This document shows positions 1-6,026 of a stretch of 8,152 nucleotides of DNA, one piece after another. A program made the translations under genes and the position numbers. The DNA is from JBCCFW01 sp039029535 (GTDB lineage Bacteria > Acidobacteriota > JBCCFW01), in contig JBCCFW010000255.1 in assembly GCA_039029535.1 (NCBI GenBank), forward strand, positions 1-8,152, read 5' to 3'. The notes under the pieces were generated by a model. It worked only from the letters and a program-made list of their open reading frames with translations. It did no database searches and was not told the DNA's origin. Position 1 is the first letter of the stretch, and each line of letters opens with the position of its first letter.

Positions 1-1767
1 CACCGACGAGATCCGCTGGTCCATCGGGATGCCGGTGTCCCTCGACACCCAGCGGTGGCCGTCCCAGTGCGAGACGACGAGGAGTCCGGCGTCGACGTGA
101 GCCACGTGGGGCTGGCCGAGTGAGTTGAGCGCGACGGAGGCTTGCGAGGAGTGGAGGTTCCGGTGTGTCAATGGCTCTCCGGCTCGCGAGTAGGTCCTCG
201 TGAGCCCGCTCGTGACGACCACGGTCTCTCCGCTCGGCGTGACCGTGAAGTCACGGACGCGATCGAGAGGTGTCGCGCCCATCTCCCAATCCCCGGAGGC
301 GTCCAGGGAGAAGACGGCGCTCTCCCAGCGGGGAGGGTTGAAGCCGCCATCGCCGGGAACGAAGTGGGCACCGATCACGATCGGCCGGTCGTCTTCACCG
401 AGGCCGAGCGATGGGCGGGGACTGGACTGCGAGCCCTCGGGGATTCGCCAGGTCGTGAGCTCCGCGCCATCCCAGGACGCCACGACCAGGTCCCGACGGT
501 CCGAGTCGGGGTGCTGCGCCGGGTAGGCGACGAGGGCGTGACCCGCTCGATCGATCGCCAGGGACGGCGTGCCGTCGACGTCACCGGTGTCGGGCAAGAC
601 CTCCGTGGTCCACGCGCCGTCGACCAGCCGGTGGAGGCGGAGGTCGCTGACACGACTCAGGAGCACCGGCGTTCCGTCGGGGCCGAGCGCGAGGTCGCTG
701 CGGTGGCCCTGTCCTCGGTTGCGAAGGAGGACCTCCTCGGCCACGAGCTCGACGCCGTCGAAGGACAGCCTCTTCAGCACCGCGTCGGCTCGGTCGTGAG
801 CCAGGACGGACGACAGGCCTTCACCGTCCGTGCCGACCGCGAGGGCCCCGCCGGTCTCGGTGAGCGTCCAGCTGGTGACGCTCTCGGAGACGTCGACGAT
901 GTAGAAGCTCGAGCTGTTTCCCCGGACCAGGAGCGGTCGCTCCGTGGGTGAGGGGAAGACCATCATCGCGGCTTCGGGGTAGGGGTTGGGAACGAACCGG
1001 GTCCAGTGGCTGGTGTACTCGCCTGGGCCGGTCCGCTCGTGAAGCTCGACGTACCAACTCGGCTCGAGCACGTGGAGCGGTCCGTCGGGATGACGGCCGA
1101 GGTTGCTCCACGCGTGGGAGTGGATGCTGGTGCAGCGTTCGGGCTCATGCCCGGAGTGAACGTCGTCGGTCCACTGGCAGCGCCAGGTCGCGGCGATGGT
1201 GTCGTCGAGCGTGAGGGCCATGCGGGGCTGGCAGGTGACGGAGCCATCGGTCTCGTCCAGGACGAGCTCGGACCAGCCTTCGGAAGAGCGCTCGGCGAGC
1301 ACCGTGCTGCAACGGACCGACTCGGACCATCTCGCGAAGCCGACCACGGGGTTCCCGGATGCGTCGAAGAGGACGTCGGGATCCCAGCTCCACGCGCCGC
1401 TGACCCGCTCGATCGACCAGGTCCCCGCCTGCCGGCGGGCCAGGAGGACCTCGTGGGTGTTCGAGTCCTCCCAGGCGATGGCCGGCTCGCCGTCGGCGTC
1501 GATCGCGAGATCGGGATGGGCGTGGTGGCAACTACCGGTCGGGACGACCTCGAATCGCCAGTCACCACCCACTCGCTCCGCGAAGCGGAGGCTCGAGCCG
1601 GCGATGGCCAGCGCCAGGTCGCCCTCGCCGCGGGAGGCGAGAGTGGCTTGCTCGCCGAGGTCCGGCTCGAAGGCGACGTCGTGGACCTCCCACTCGAGCG
1701 CGAGAACGGGGGTGGTCAGCAGGCAGCCAAGGGCGAGCGTGACGAGCGACGGGCGGGGACGACGCAC
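1..1767 (-). CDS. Secreted β-propeller-like repeat protein, C-terminus beyond window
   Basis: One uninterrupted frame of 589 codons leaves the left edge without a stop. The GTG start at 1767 is chosen because GGAGG lies 8 bases upstream. The N-terminus is a Sec signal peptide: MRRPRP, a hydrophobic stretch at about residues 8-22, and likely cleavage after VLA (21-23). Cys15 lies mid-helix and is a poor lipobox. The mature part carries degenerate repeats of the type 'sLAiD..G.P.vAy......L.....dG.W'. Examples are at about 84-115 (DLAIDADGEPAIAW), 354-386 (SDLALGPDGTPVLL), 395-436 (PSLAIDRAGHALVAY), 450-467 and 540-574 (VALNSLGQPHVAHV). Such blade-like units are typical of propeller-fold extracellular proteins, so a surface or extracellular binding role is inferred. 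No catalytic motif was seen. It is the most downstream minus-strand gene in view, 46 bases after the NTPase gene. The family is not identified with certainty. Confidence 0.85.
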   Translation of the reverse strand, partial: MRRPRPSLVTLALGCLLTTPVLALEWEVHDVAFEPDLGEQATLASRGEGDLALAIAGSSLRFAERVGGDWRFEVVPTGSCHHAHPDLAIDADGEPAIAWEDSNTHEVLLARRQAGTWSIERVSGAWSWDPDVLFDASGNPVVGFARWSESVRCSTVLAERSSEGWSELVLDETDGSVTCQPRMALTLDDTIAATWRCQWTDDVHSGHEPERCTSIHSHAWSNLGRHPDGPLHVLEPSWYVELHERTGPGEYTSHWTRFVPNPYPEAAMMVFPSPTERPLLVRGNSSSFYIVDVSESVTSWTLTETGGALAVGTDGEGLSSVLAHDRADAVLKRLSFDGVELVAEEVLLRNRGQGHRSDLALGPDGTPVLLSRVSDLRLHRLVDGAWTTEVLPDTGDVDGTPSLAIDRAGHALVAYPAQHPDSDRRDLVVASWDGAELTTWRIPEGSQSSPRPSLGLGEDDRPIVIGAHFVPGDGGFNPPRWESAVFSLDASGDWEMGATPLDRVRDFTVTPSGETVVVTSGLTRTYSRAGEPLTHRNLHSSQASVALNSLGQPHVAHVDAGLLVVSHWDGHRWVSRDTGIPMDQRISSV

Positions 1768-1775
1768 GGGGATCT

Positions 1776-1788
1776 CCTCCAATGGAGG
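1776..1788 (-). promoter_or_regulatory. Shine-Dalgarno sequence of the propeller gene inside a small hairpin
   Basis: On the minus strand CCTCC-ATT-GGAGG forms a perfect 5-bp stem with a 3-base loop. The 3' arm GGAGG (plus-strand 1776-1780) is the ribosome binding site, 8 bases before the GTG at 1767. The site fixes the start codon. The hairpin could mask the site unless upstream ribosomes from the NTPase gene open it; that is inference. Confidence 0.6.
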
Positions 1789-1813
1789 GAGTGTCGCACT
1801 CACGGGGGGAGGG

Positions 1814-2362
1814 TCAAGCCGTGGCCTCGAGCTCCCCTAGCTGCTGCTCGAGCTCGCCCGGATCGCGCACGACGACCCGAACGACACCGGGCGGTGCGGC
1901 CGCGATCGGTTCTTCGATCTGAGGACGCGAGTGCTCCGACCAGGTCCAGATCCAGTGGAGGAACTCGAGGTCGATCTTCTCGTTGCAGCCCGGGGCCATG
2001 TCGGGGCGAGTCCGCCCTCGGCCCTCCCAGGCCCGACGCAGCGCGCGGGTCACGCAGAGCAGGCGAGAGAAGTCGAGGTAGATCACCGCGTCAGCACGAA
2101 CGAGACGACGCGCGAAGCTGCTGCCGTAGTTGCCGTCCATGATCCACTCGGGCTCGGTCAGCAGCTCGTCGAGCCGGCGCAGCCAGTCGTCCTTCGGCGT
2201 CATCACCCAGCCGGGTTGCCAGTACTCGGTGTCGAGGTGGACCAGGGGCAGGCCGAGGAGGGGACCGAGACGGCGGGCGAGCGTCGACTTGCCCGCGCCA
2301 CCGCAGCCGACGACCAGGATCCGACGACAACTGCGCAGGTTCTTGAGGCTCATCGGCGGCAT
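1814..2362 (-). CDS. P-loop NTPase, FlaR / adenylate-kinase-like family
   Basis: A 182-residue soluble protein. The Walker A motif GCGGAGKST is at residues 19-27, right after a hydrophobic β-strand (ILVV). Further family marks follow: HLDTEYWQPGW (42-52), WIMDGNYG (73-80), the strand DAVIYLDFSR (91-100), and the arginine-rich segment RTRPDMAPGC then EKIDLEFLHWIW (117-139), which takes the place of a kinase lid. This set is typical of the small 'topology modulation protein' FlaR-like NTPases related to adenylate and shikimate kinases. Their true substrate is generally not established, so nucleotide binding is firm but the phosphoryl acceptor is unknown. No signal peptide is present, so it is cytosolic. 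The ATG at 2362 has AGGGAG about 10 bases upstream; a second ATG at codon 4 has worse spacing. It sits 34 bases after a lipoprotein gene and shares no obvious function with its neighbours. Confidence 0.88.
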   Translation of the reverse strand: MPPMSLKNLRSCRRILVVGCGGAGKSTLARRLGPLLGLPLVHLDTEYWQPGWVMTPKDDWLRRLDELLTEPEWIMDGNYGSSFARRLVRADAVIYLDFSRLLCVTRALRRAWEGRGRTRPDMAPGCNEKIDLEFLHWIWTWSEHSRPQIEEPIAAAPPGVVRVVVRDPGELEQQLGELEATA

Positions 2363-2389
2363 GGCTCGAGCGCTCCCTTCGTCCGCTCT

Positions 2390-2403
2390 CCCCTGGTCAG
2401 GGG
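2390..2403 (-). other. Short hairpin spanning the stop codon of the second lipoprotein gene
   Basis: CCCCT (2390-2394) and AGGGG (2399-2403) form a 5-bp stem with a 4-base loop on either strand. The TGA stop (2397-2399) lies in the loop and 3' arm. No T-run follows on the minus strand, so it is not a standard intrinsic terminator. It resembles the hairpin at the end of the paralogous gene (2944-2963). Confidence 0.4.
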
Positions 2404-2831
2404 CAAAGAATCTCGACGGCCACGACTTCGCAGTCGATGGGTCCTGGCCACCACGCGGTGTCCTGGCAGGCAGGCTCCTCCTTGGGAAAGATGCGGCCAG
2501 GGGACCGGCTGGAGGCGACCCACTGGCCGGTCGTCACGTCGTAGTACACCTTGCCGCCGCCGTAGCCGCTAGCCTGCTGGACGAAGTAGAGACCCTCCGC
2601 GCACTCGCCGATGGCGATCAAGAAGGGAGGGCCCGAGGAGCAGTCCGCCATCGCACGCTCCATCGCCTTGGCGAGGGCCTCGTCCCAGGTGTGGCCTGGC
2701 CGCGCGAGCGACTCGTCCAGACAGGGGTCGGGCAAGACGGGATTCGTGGAGTCACAGGCGGTCAGCGCGAGGGCCGTCAACAGTAGGACTGGACCGGCTG
2801 ACCGGAGGGGGCAGGACTGATTGATGGGCAC
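2397..2831 (-). CDS. Six-cysteine lipoprotein, paralogue of the adjacent upstream gene
   Basis: A 144-residue predicted lipoprotein. A hydrophobic stretch (about 14-25) ends in the lipobox LTAC, with the lipidated cysteine at 26, followed by DSTNPVL. Aspartate at +2 would, under E. coli Lol rules, favour retention in the inner membrane; whether that rule applies here is unknown. The mature domain has six further cysteines (37, 64, 77, 122, 134, 143) that could form three disulfides. Motifs are TWDEAL (48-53), IGECAEGLYF (74-83), YYDVTTGQWVAS (96-107) and a final ILCP. The neighbour at 2955-3380 shares this pattern throughout, so the two arose by tandem duplication. I chose the GTG at 2831 because GGAG lies 6 bases upstream. 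The in-frame GTG at 2843 would add four residues but has no ribosome binding site. The family is not recognised, and no enzymatic motif is visible. Confidence 0.82.
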   Translation of the reverse strand: MPINQSCPLRSAGPVLLLTALALTACDSTNPVLPDPCLDESLARPGHTWDEALAKAMERAMADCSSGPPFLIAIGECAEGLYFVQQASGYGGGKVYYDVTTGQWVASSRSPGRIFPKEEPACQDTAWWPGPIDCEVVAVEILCP

Positions 2832-2837
2832 GGGAGG

Positions 2838-2841
2838 CTCC
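2838..2841 (-). promoter_or_regulatory. Ribosome binding site that decides the start of the second lipoprotein gene
   Basis: GGAG on the minus strand sits 6 bases before the GTG at 2831. The alternative GTG at 2843 has no purine-rich stretch at a suitable distance. Confidence 0.5.
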
Positions 2842-2844
2842 ACG

Positions 2845-2867
2845 ACGTGAGCGAGGTGAGCTCACGT
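2845..2867. repeat. Inverted repeat upstream of the second lipoprotein gene
   Basis: ACGTGAGC (2845-2852) and GCTCACGT (2860-2867) are perfect 8-bp inverted copies around a 7-base spacer. Inside is the overlapping 10-bp palindrome GTGAGCTCAC (2856-2865). It lies just upstream of the start region of the gene at 2397-2831, in the longest gap of the minus-strand cluster. It could be an operator or an mRNA hairpin; its role is unknown. Confidence 0.45.
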
Positions 2868-2919
2868 TCGACTTCAGTCCCTTGCGGCACCGTAGCACGA
2901 GCAGCTCGCCGCGAGGGGA

Positions 2920-2945
2920 CATGACCCGTGCGACGTGGAGTCATG
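2920..2945. repeat. Inverted repeat CATGAC-N14-GTCATG in the lipoprotein intergenic gap
   Basis: CATGAC (2920-2925) and GTCATG (2940-2945) are perfect 6-bp inverted copies separated by 14 bases, a spacing that would suit a dimeric regulator. With the repeat at 2845-2867 it fills much of the 123-base gap between the lipoprotein genes. I see no convincing -35/-10 pair for the minus strand here. A repeat this short may occur by chance. Confidence 0.25.
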
Positions 2946-2963
2946 CCCCTGGGGTCAGGGGCA
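2944..2963 (-). other. Hairpin spanning the stop codon of the first lipoprotein gene
   Basis: TGCCCCT (2944-2950) and AGGGGCA (2957-2963) form a perfect 7-bp stem with a 6-base loop. The TGA stop (2955-2957) lies at the loop boundary. No T-run follows, so Rho-independent termination is not clearly supported. mRNA 3'-end protection or attenuation between the two lipoprotein genes is possible. A shorter version occurs at the end of the paralogue (2390-2403). Confidence 0.45.
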
Positions 2964-3380
2964 GAGGACCTCTGAGCTCACGGTCTCGCACTCGATGCGC
3001 ATGGGCCAATACTCGTCATCCATGCAGTCGTCTTCGGGATCCGGGAAGAGATAGCCGTCCGACCAGGTCGAGGCCACGAACTCACTGGTGACGGCGTCGT
3101 AGTACGACCGAGTGAAGGAACCCCATCCGCCCGTGCTGTAGGCGAAGCGGAGCCCTTCGGCGCACTCACCGATGACGACGGTCCTGGGGCCCATGCAATC
3201 CATGGCGTCGTACCTCGCGTTCTCGAGGGCTTCCTCCCAGGTTTCACCGTGCCACTGAGGAGACGAGGCGAGACAGGGGTCGGAGAGCACCGGGTTCGTC
3301 GAGTCGCAGGCGAGGAGGAGCAGGAGGGACGGGACGAGCAGGACGAGGAGCGCGAACCGGTGGCGGGGCGTGCGTGACAT
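2955..3380 (-). CDS. Six-cysteine lipoprotein, first of a tandem pair
   Basis: A 141-residue predicted lipoprotein. MSRTPRHR is followed by a leucine-rich membrane stretch (9-23) and the lipobox LLAC, with lipidated cysteine 25 and aspartate at +2. The mature part begins DSTNPVLSDPCL and has cysteines at 36, 62, 73, 119, 131 and 140, matching the paralogue one for one. Shared motifs are TWEEAL (47-52), IGECAEGLRF (70-79), YYDAVTSEFVAS (93-104), FPDPEDDC (112-119) and a terminal VLCP. The protein is acidic towards the C-terminus. The ATG at 3380 is chosen because AGGGAGGA lies 6 bases upstream and the signal peptide begins there. The frame stays open further upstream to 3767, but that part is arginine-rich, without a ribosome site, and is antisense-like shadow over the gene at 3437-4471. 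No known family is recognised; an anchored periplasmic or envelope role is inferred from the lipobox alone. Confidence 0.85.
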   Translation of the reverse strand: MSRTPRHRFALLVLLVPSLLLLLACDSTNPVLSDPCLASSPQWHGETWEEALENARYDAMDCMGPRTVVIGECAEGLRFAYSTGGWGSFTRSYYDAVTSEFVASTWSDGYLFPDPEDDCMDDEYWPMRIECETVSSEVLCP

Positions 3381-3386
3381 GACGAG

Positions 3387-3394
3387 TCCTCCCT
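3387..3394 (-). promoter_or_regulatory. Strong ribosome binding site of the first lipoprotein gene
   Basis: AGGGAGGA on the minus strand lies 6 bases before the ATG at 3380. It decides this start over the long upstream extension of the same frame. Confidence 0.75.
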
Positions 3395-3420
3395 GAGCGT
3401 GATGACGAGCGCTGAACGGA

Positions 3421-3439
3421 TGACGTCGCGGAGACGTCA
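3421..3439 (-). other. Hairpin including the stop codon of the duplicated membrane-protein gene
   Basis: TGACGTC (3421-3427) and GACGTCA (3433-3439) form a perfect 7-bp stem with a 5-base loop. On the minus strand the TGA stop (3437-3439) is the start of the stem. No T-run follows. It may be an mRNA stability element or a weak transcription barrier; the evidence is structural only. Confidence 0.35.
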
Positions 3440-4471
3440 GTCGGCCGATGGGCGTGGGTCCCTGTTCTCTTGGTACGCCGCAGCGGGCTCTGGCGTCGAG
3501 TCGGCGGGCTCGCTGGAGAACCAGCCCAGCTCGACCAGGAGCTCGTGGCCGTCCTCGACACGCTGCTCGAAGCCTCGACGCTCGCGTCGGGCGAGGGTCC
3601 AGAGACCGGCGGCCGCCGCGAGCATCGTGACCGTCACGGCCAGCCCGAGAAGCACGATGCCGAGCCGAGGAAGGCCCGCCTCTCTCGTGGCCAGCACCGC
3701 CAGTAGCACGGCGAGCGGTGACCAGAAGACCAGTTGCCGGAGCGCGGCACCGTGCATTCGACCCCACGGGCGCAGCGCGACCCCGTGCTCCTTCGCCAGG
3801 CCGAGCAGGAGCCTCTCGAAGAGCCGAGACTCGCGGAACGCGTCGACGCGCAAGGCGCGACCACCCCAGCGCACGTCGTTCGGGGAGACGTGGTCGCCCC
3901 GGCTCGGGCTGAGGTCGTTCCAGCTCCCATTCTCACGTTGCACGGACAGGCCGGTCGCGTCGATCCGGATCGCTCTCGCGTCGACCTTCCGAATCTTCCA
4001 GATCTCGACGAGCGGCAGGCACGCGATGCCGAGCCAGCCGAGCAGGCCGGCTCCCAGTAACCCGGTGAGCCAGGTCCGTGCGGAGCTCGCCGGCTCCCCC
4101 GGGCTCAAGGGGCTGTCAGGACCCAGGGCGAGCAGGAGGCCGAGGGCCGTCAGCACGATCAGGCCCGCCGCCGTCGGCACGAGGCCGCGGCTCCAGCTCG
4201 GTCGTTGGCTCGGGCGCTCGATGAGCCCGCGACGACGCACGGCCTCGAGGGAGCGGCGGTCGAGACCCAGTTGCAGTGCCCGGTGCAGCTCGGCGGTCGT
4301 GGAGCGGTGGTGCATCCGTCGACCGTCCGACCAGCTGACGCCTCGAACGGTCGGTGACAGGAAGAGCTCGCTCCAGGGCATGGTGACCGCCGGCTGGTCG
4401 TCCAGGGCCTCGAAGGTCACGCCGTGCTCGTCGAGCCGAGCCCCATCGATGGATTGAGGAAGACGCGGCAT
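3437..4471 (-). CDS. Four-helix membrane protein with two PH-like-helix-helix halves
   Basis: A 344-residue inner-membrane protein of unknown function. Four hydrophobic segments lie at about 97-117, 134-158, 243-263 and 268-294. Each helix pair is preceded by a soluble segment of similar pattern: 12-50 (LDEHGVTF, PWSEL, RGVSWSDGRR) and 170-208 (IDATGLSV, SWNDL, DVRWGGRAL). These β-rich 'D..G[VL]...W..L...W..GR' blocks resemble bacterial PH-like domains. Both are followed by an amphipathic stretch (62-82 and 217-237, sharing a '[QL]LGL' core) before the helices. The tail (295-344) is charged and Pro/Ala-rich. The ATG at 4471 is chosen because AGGA lies 6 bases upstream, overlapping the TAG of the peptidase gene, with only 8 bases between the genes. 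An upstream ATG at 4513 would overlap that gene. Function is unknown; a scaffold or sensor in the membrane is a guess. Confidence 0.85.
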   Translation of the reverse strand: MPRLPQSIDGARLDEHGVTFEALDDQPAVTMPWSELFLSPTVRGVSWSDGRRMHHRSTTAELHRALQLGLDRRSLEAVRRRGLIERPSQRPSWSRGLVPTAAGLIVLTALGLLLALGPDSPLSPGEPASSARTWLTGLLGAGLLGWLGIACLPLVEIWKIRKVDARAIRIDATGLSVQRENGSWNDLSPSRGDHVSPNDVRWGGRALRVDAFRESRLFERLLLGLAKEHGVALRPWGRMHGAALRQLVFWSPLAVLLAVLATREAGLPRLGIVLLGLAVTVTMLAAAAGLWTLARRERRGFEQRVEDGHELLVELGWFSSEPADSTPEPAAAYQENRDPRPSAD

Positions 4472-4479
4472 GCCGGATC

Positions 4480-6018
4480 CTACGGGGCCGCGCGCAACAC
4501 GTCTTCGACCCACGCCGTGCAGCTCGGAGGCTCTCCGGTCACCTCATCGAGCCACTCCACCCAGCTCCGCCCTGGTGCAGCCTCGAAGGCGGCGCGCAGC
4601 GTTCGCCCGGCCTCCTGGCCGAGCAAGCCACCTGGCAAGCTTCGCAGTCGACGGTAAAGAGCGGCCTGGGCGCAGCGAGCCCGCAGGTAGGTGACGCGGG
4701 TGCCGGGCTCGAGGCTCAGGCTGCGCTCGGCCGCCCAGTGAGGGAGACCGCTCGGCGCCGCGAAGGCGACCTCGCGCTGAATCTGCTCGAAGCTCCCCGC
4801 TGGGAGAGCTTCTTCGCTGGCCACGAGGCTCTCGAGGTCCACGTCGGCGAGGATGCGACGCGCGCGTCCCCGCTCGGAGGCGGCCTCGAAACGTTCGATG
4901 GCCACGATGGTCTCCTCGTCGAAGCCTCGGAGCGCCAGCCACTCCCGGCTGAACACCAGGCGCTCGGTCACCTTCGCGCAGGACTCGGAGACGCTGCGGT
5001 CGAGCACGCGTCGGTGTTCGGGCGACGCGCTCGGGTCGGCCAGCAGCCCGACCATTGCGTGACCGAGCTCGTGGAAGATCGGCCAGTGGCCGGAGAGCCC
5101 CGCGGTGGGCACCACCACGATGCGGACGTCGTGCGGCGGGTCGACGGCGTAGCTCGCGTTCGAGGAGAACTCGCTGCTGCGCGGCACGTCGATGCGCAGG
5201 GTCTCCGGCGCGCGCGGCAAGCCCAGCCAGGGAAGCAGGTCGCGAGCACGGTCGACGGCGCCCTCCGCGTCGAGCCGCTCGGCCACGCGACGCAGCAAGA
5301 CCGGGTCGGCCGCCTCGACGTCCCAGGGCGCGAGCCGGGATTCTTCGGCGCCTGCTCGCAGGCCCTCGCGGAGCTCGTCGAGGGCGACGGCCCAGCCGGC
5401 CATCTCGATCGCTGCGAGCGTCGGGTCGTGCAGGCTCACGACGACGTGCGCGTCGTGAGCCTTCTCCCACGCTCGGTTCCGACGGACCATGAGCTCCAGC
5501 ACCACGGGCGCCAGCTCCTCCGCGCCGGCGTGGCGAGCAAGCCAAGCCTCGCGTCGTGCGCTCGCGTCCGCCGACTCGGTGAGCACGCGCTCCTGCTCAG
5601 GAGAGAGCGTCGCCAGGTGCCGTGCTCGCAAGCGGCGGACGGTGGTCAGGGCGTCCCGGACGGCCGGGTCCGACTGCGTGCGAGCGCGGGCCGAGACGTC
5701 GTGAACCATCCGCAAGGCCGCCGCGTGATCGCGGCCGAGCAAGTCGACCAGAGCCAGCAGCTCCGCCCGGGTGAGGTCGGTGAGCAGCCGGAGCCCGAAG
5801 GGGGGAGCGGGCGTCGCGGTCTCCGGCGTCACCGCGCGCTCCCAGCTCGCGCGGAGACCTTCGCGAGTGACGGTGTCGGCCGCCGCGACCAGGAGGGTCA
5901 GGCGCTCTTCGGCATGGCTCTCGTCGAAGGCCGGACGGCAGGCCGTGGCGAGCACGAGCAGCATCGCGGTGACGAGCGTGAACACCAGCCTGCGTGAACG
6001 AATGCCCTCCCTCCTCAT
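4480..6018 (-). CDS. Lipoprotein zinc metallopeptidase, M2/M3-like (HELGH...E)
   Basis: 512 residues. A basic N-terminus and hydrophobic segment (11-26) end in ATAC, so Cys27 is probably lipidated. Residues 36-270 are mostly helical and charged. The zinc site is HELGH (316-320): two His ligands and the catalytic Glu317. A likely third ligand is Glu345 in SVSES, 24 residues after the second His. That is the spacing of M3 oligopeptidases (thimet type). The preceding SNASYAVDPPHDVRI (286-300) looks more like the segment before HEMGH in M2 (ACE-type) enzymes. I call it a gluzincin peptidase acting on peptides outside the cytoplasm; substrate unknown. It is shorter than classical M3 enzymes (about 600-700). 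The ATG at 6018, 8 bases after the VanZ-like stop, places the signal peptide first, although no good ribosome site precedes it. The frame extends upstream to 6222 but overlaps the VanZ-like gene. Confidence 0.85.
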   Translation of the reverse strand: MRREGIRSRRLVFTLVTAMLLVLATACRPAFDESHAEERLTLLVAAADTVTREGLRASWERAVTPETATPAPPFGLRLLTDLTRAELLALVDLLGRDHAAALRMVHDVSARARTQSDPAVRDALTTVRRLRARHLATLSPEQERVLTESADASARREAWLARHAGAEELAPVVLELMVRRNRAWEKAHDAHVVVSLHDPTLAAIEMAGWAVALDELREGLRAGAEESRLAPWDVEAADPVLLRRVAERLDAEGAVDRARDLLPWLGLPRAPETLRIDVPRSSEFSSNASYAVDPPHDVRIVVVPTAGLSGHWPIFHELGHAMVGLLADPSASPEHRRVLDRSVSESCAKVTERLVFSREWLALRGFDEETIVAIERFEAASERGRARRILADVDLESLVASEEALPAGSFEQIQREVAFAAPSGLPHWAAERSLSLEPGTRVTYLRARCAQAALYRRLRSLPGGLLGQEAGRTLRAAFEAAPGRSWVEWLDEVTGEPPSCTAWVEDVLRAAP

Positions 6019-6026
6019 CAGTGAGC

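Noticed and set aside
142..2142. Long plus-strand open frames (142-951, 1006-2142) opposite the propeller and NTPase genes
   Set aside because: They are antisense to frames with a clear signal peptide, repeats and Walker A motif. Their translations are Arg/Gly/Pro-rich with no motif, as expected for shadow frames in GC-rich DNA.
2390..2963. Stop-codon hairpins as intrinsic terminators
   Set aside because: None is followed by a T-run on the minus strand, so I list them as structures of unknown role.
2973..2980. Palindrome TGAGCTCA, also at 6022-6029 and within 2856-2865, as a possible regulator site
   Set aside because: One copy is inside coding sequence and another is made partly by a stop codon. 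Three copies of an 8-mer palindrome are not convincing as a regulon signal.
3381..3767. N-terminal extension of the first lipoprotein to a 270-residue protein
   Set aside because: The extension is Arg/Ala-rich and overlaps the upstream membrane-protein gene. The strong ribosome site and the signal peptide begin at 3380.
3399..5997. Plus-strand open frames of 352 and 419 codons (3399-4457, 4738-5997)
   Set aside because: These are antisense shadows of the membrane protein and the metallopeptidase. Low-complexity Ser/Arg/Ala composition, no ribosome binding site and no recognisable domain.
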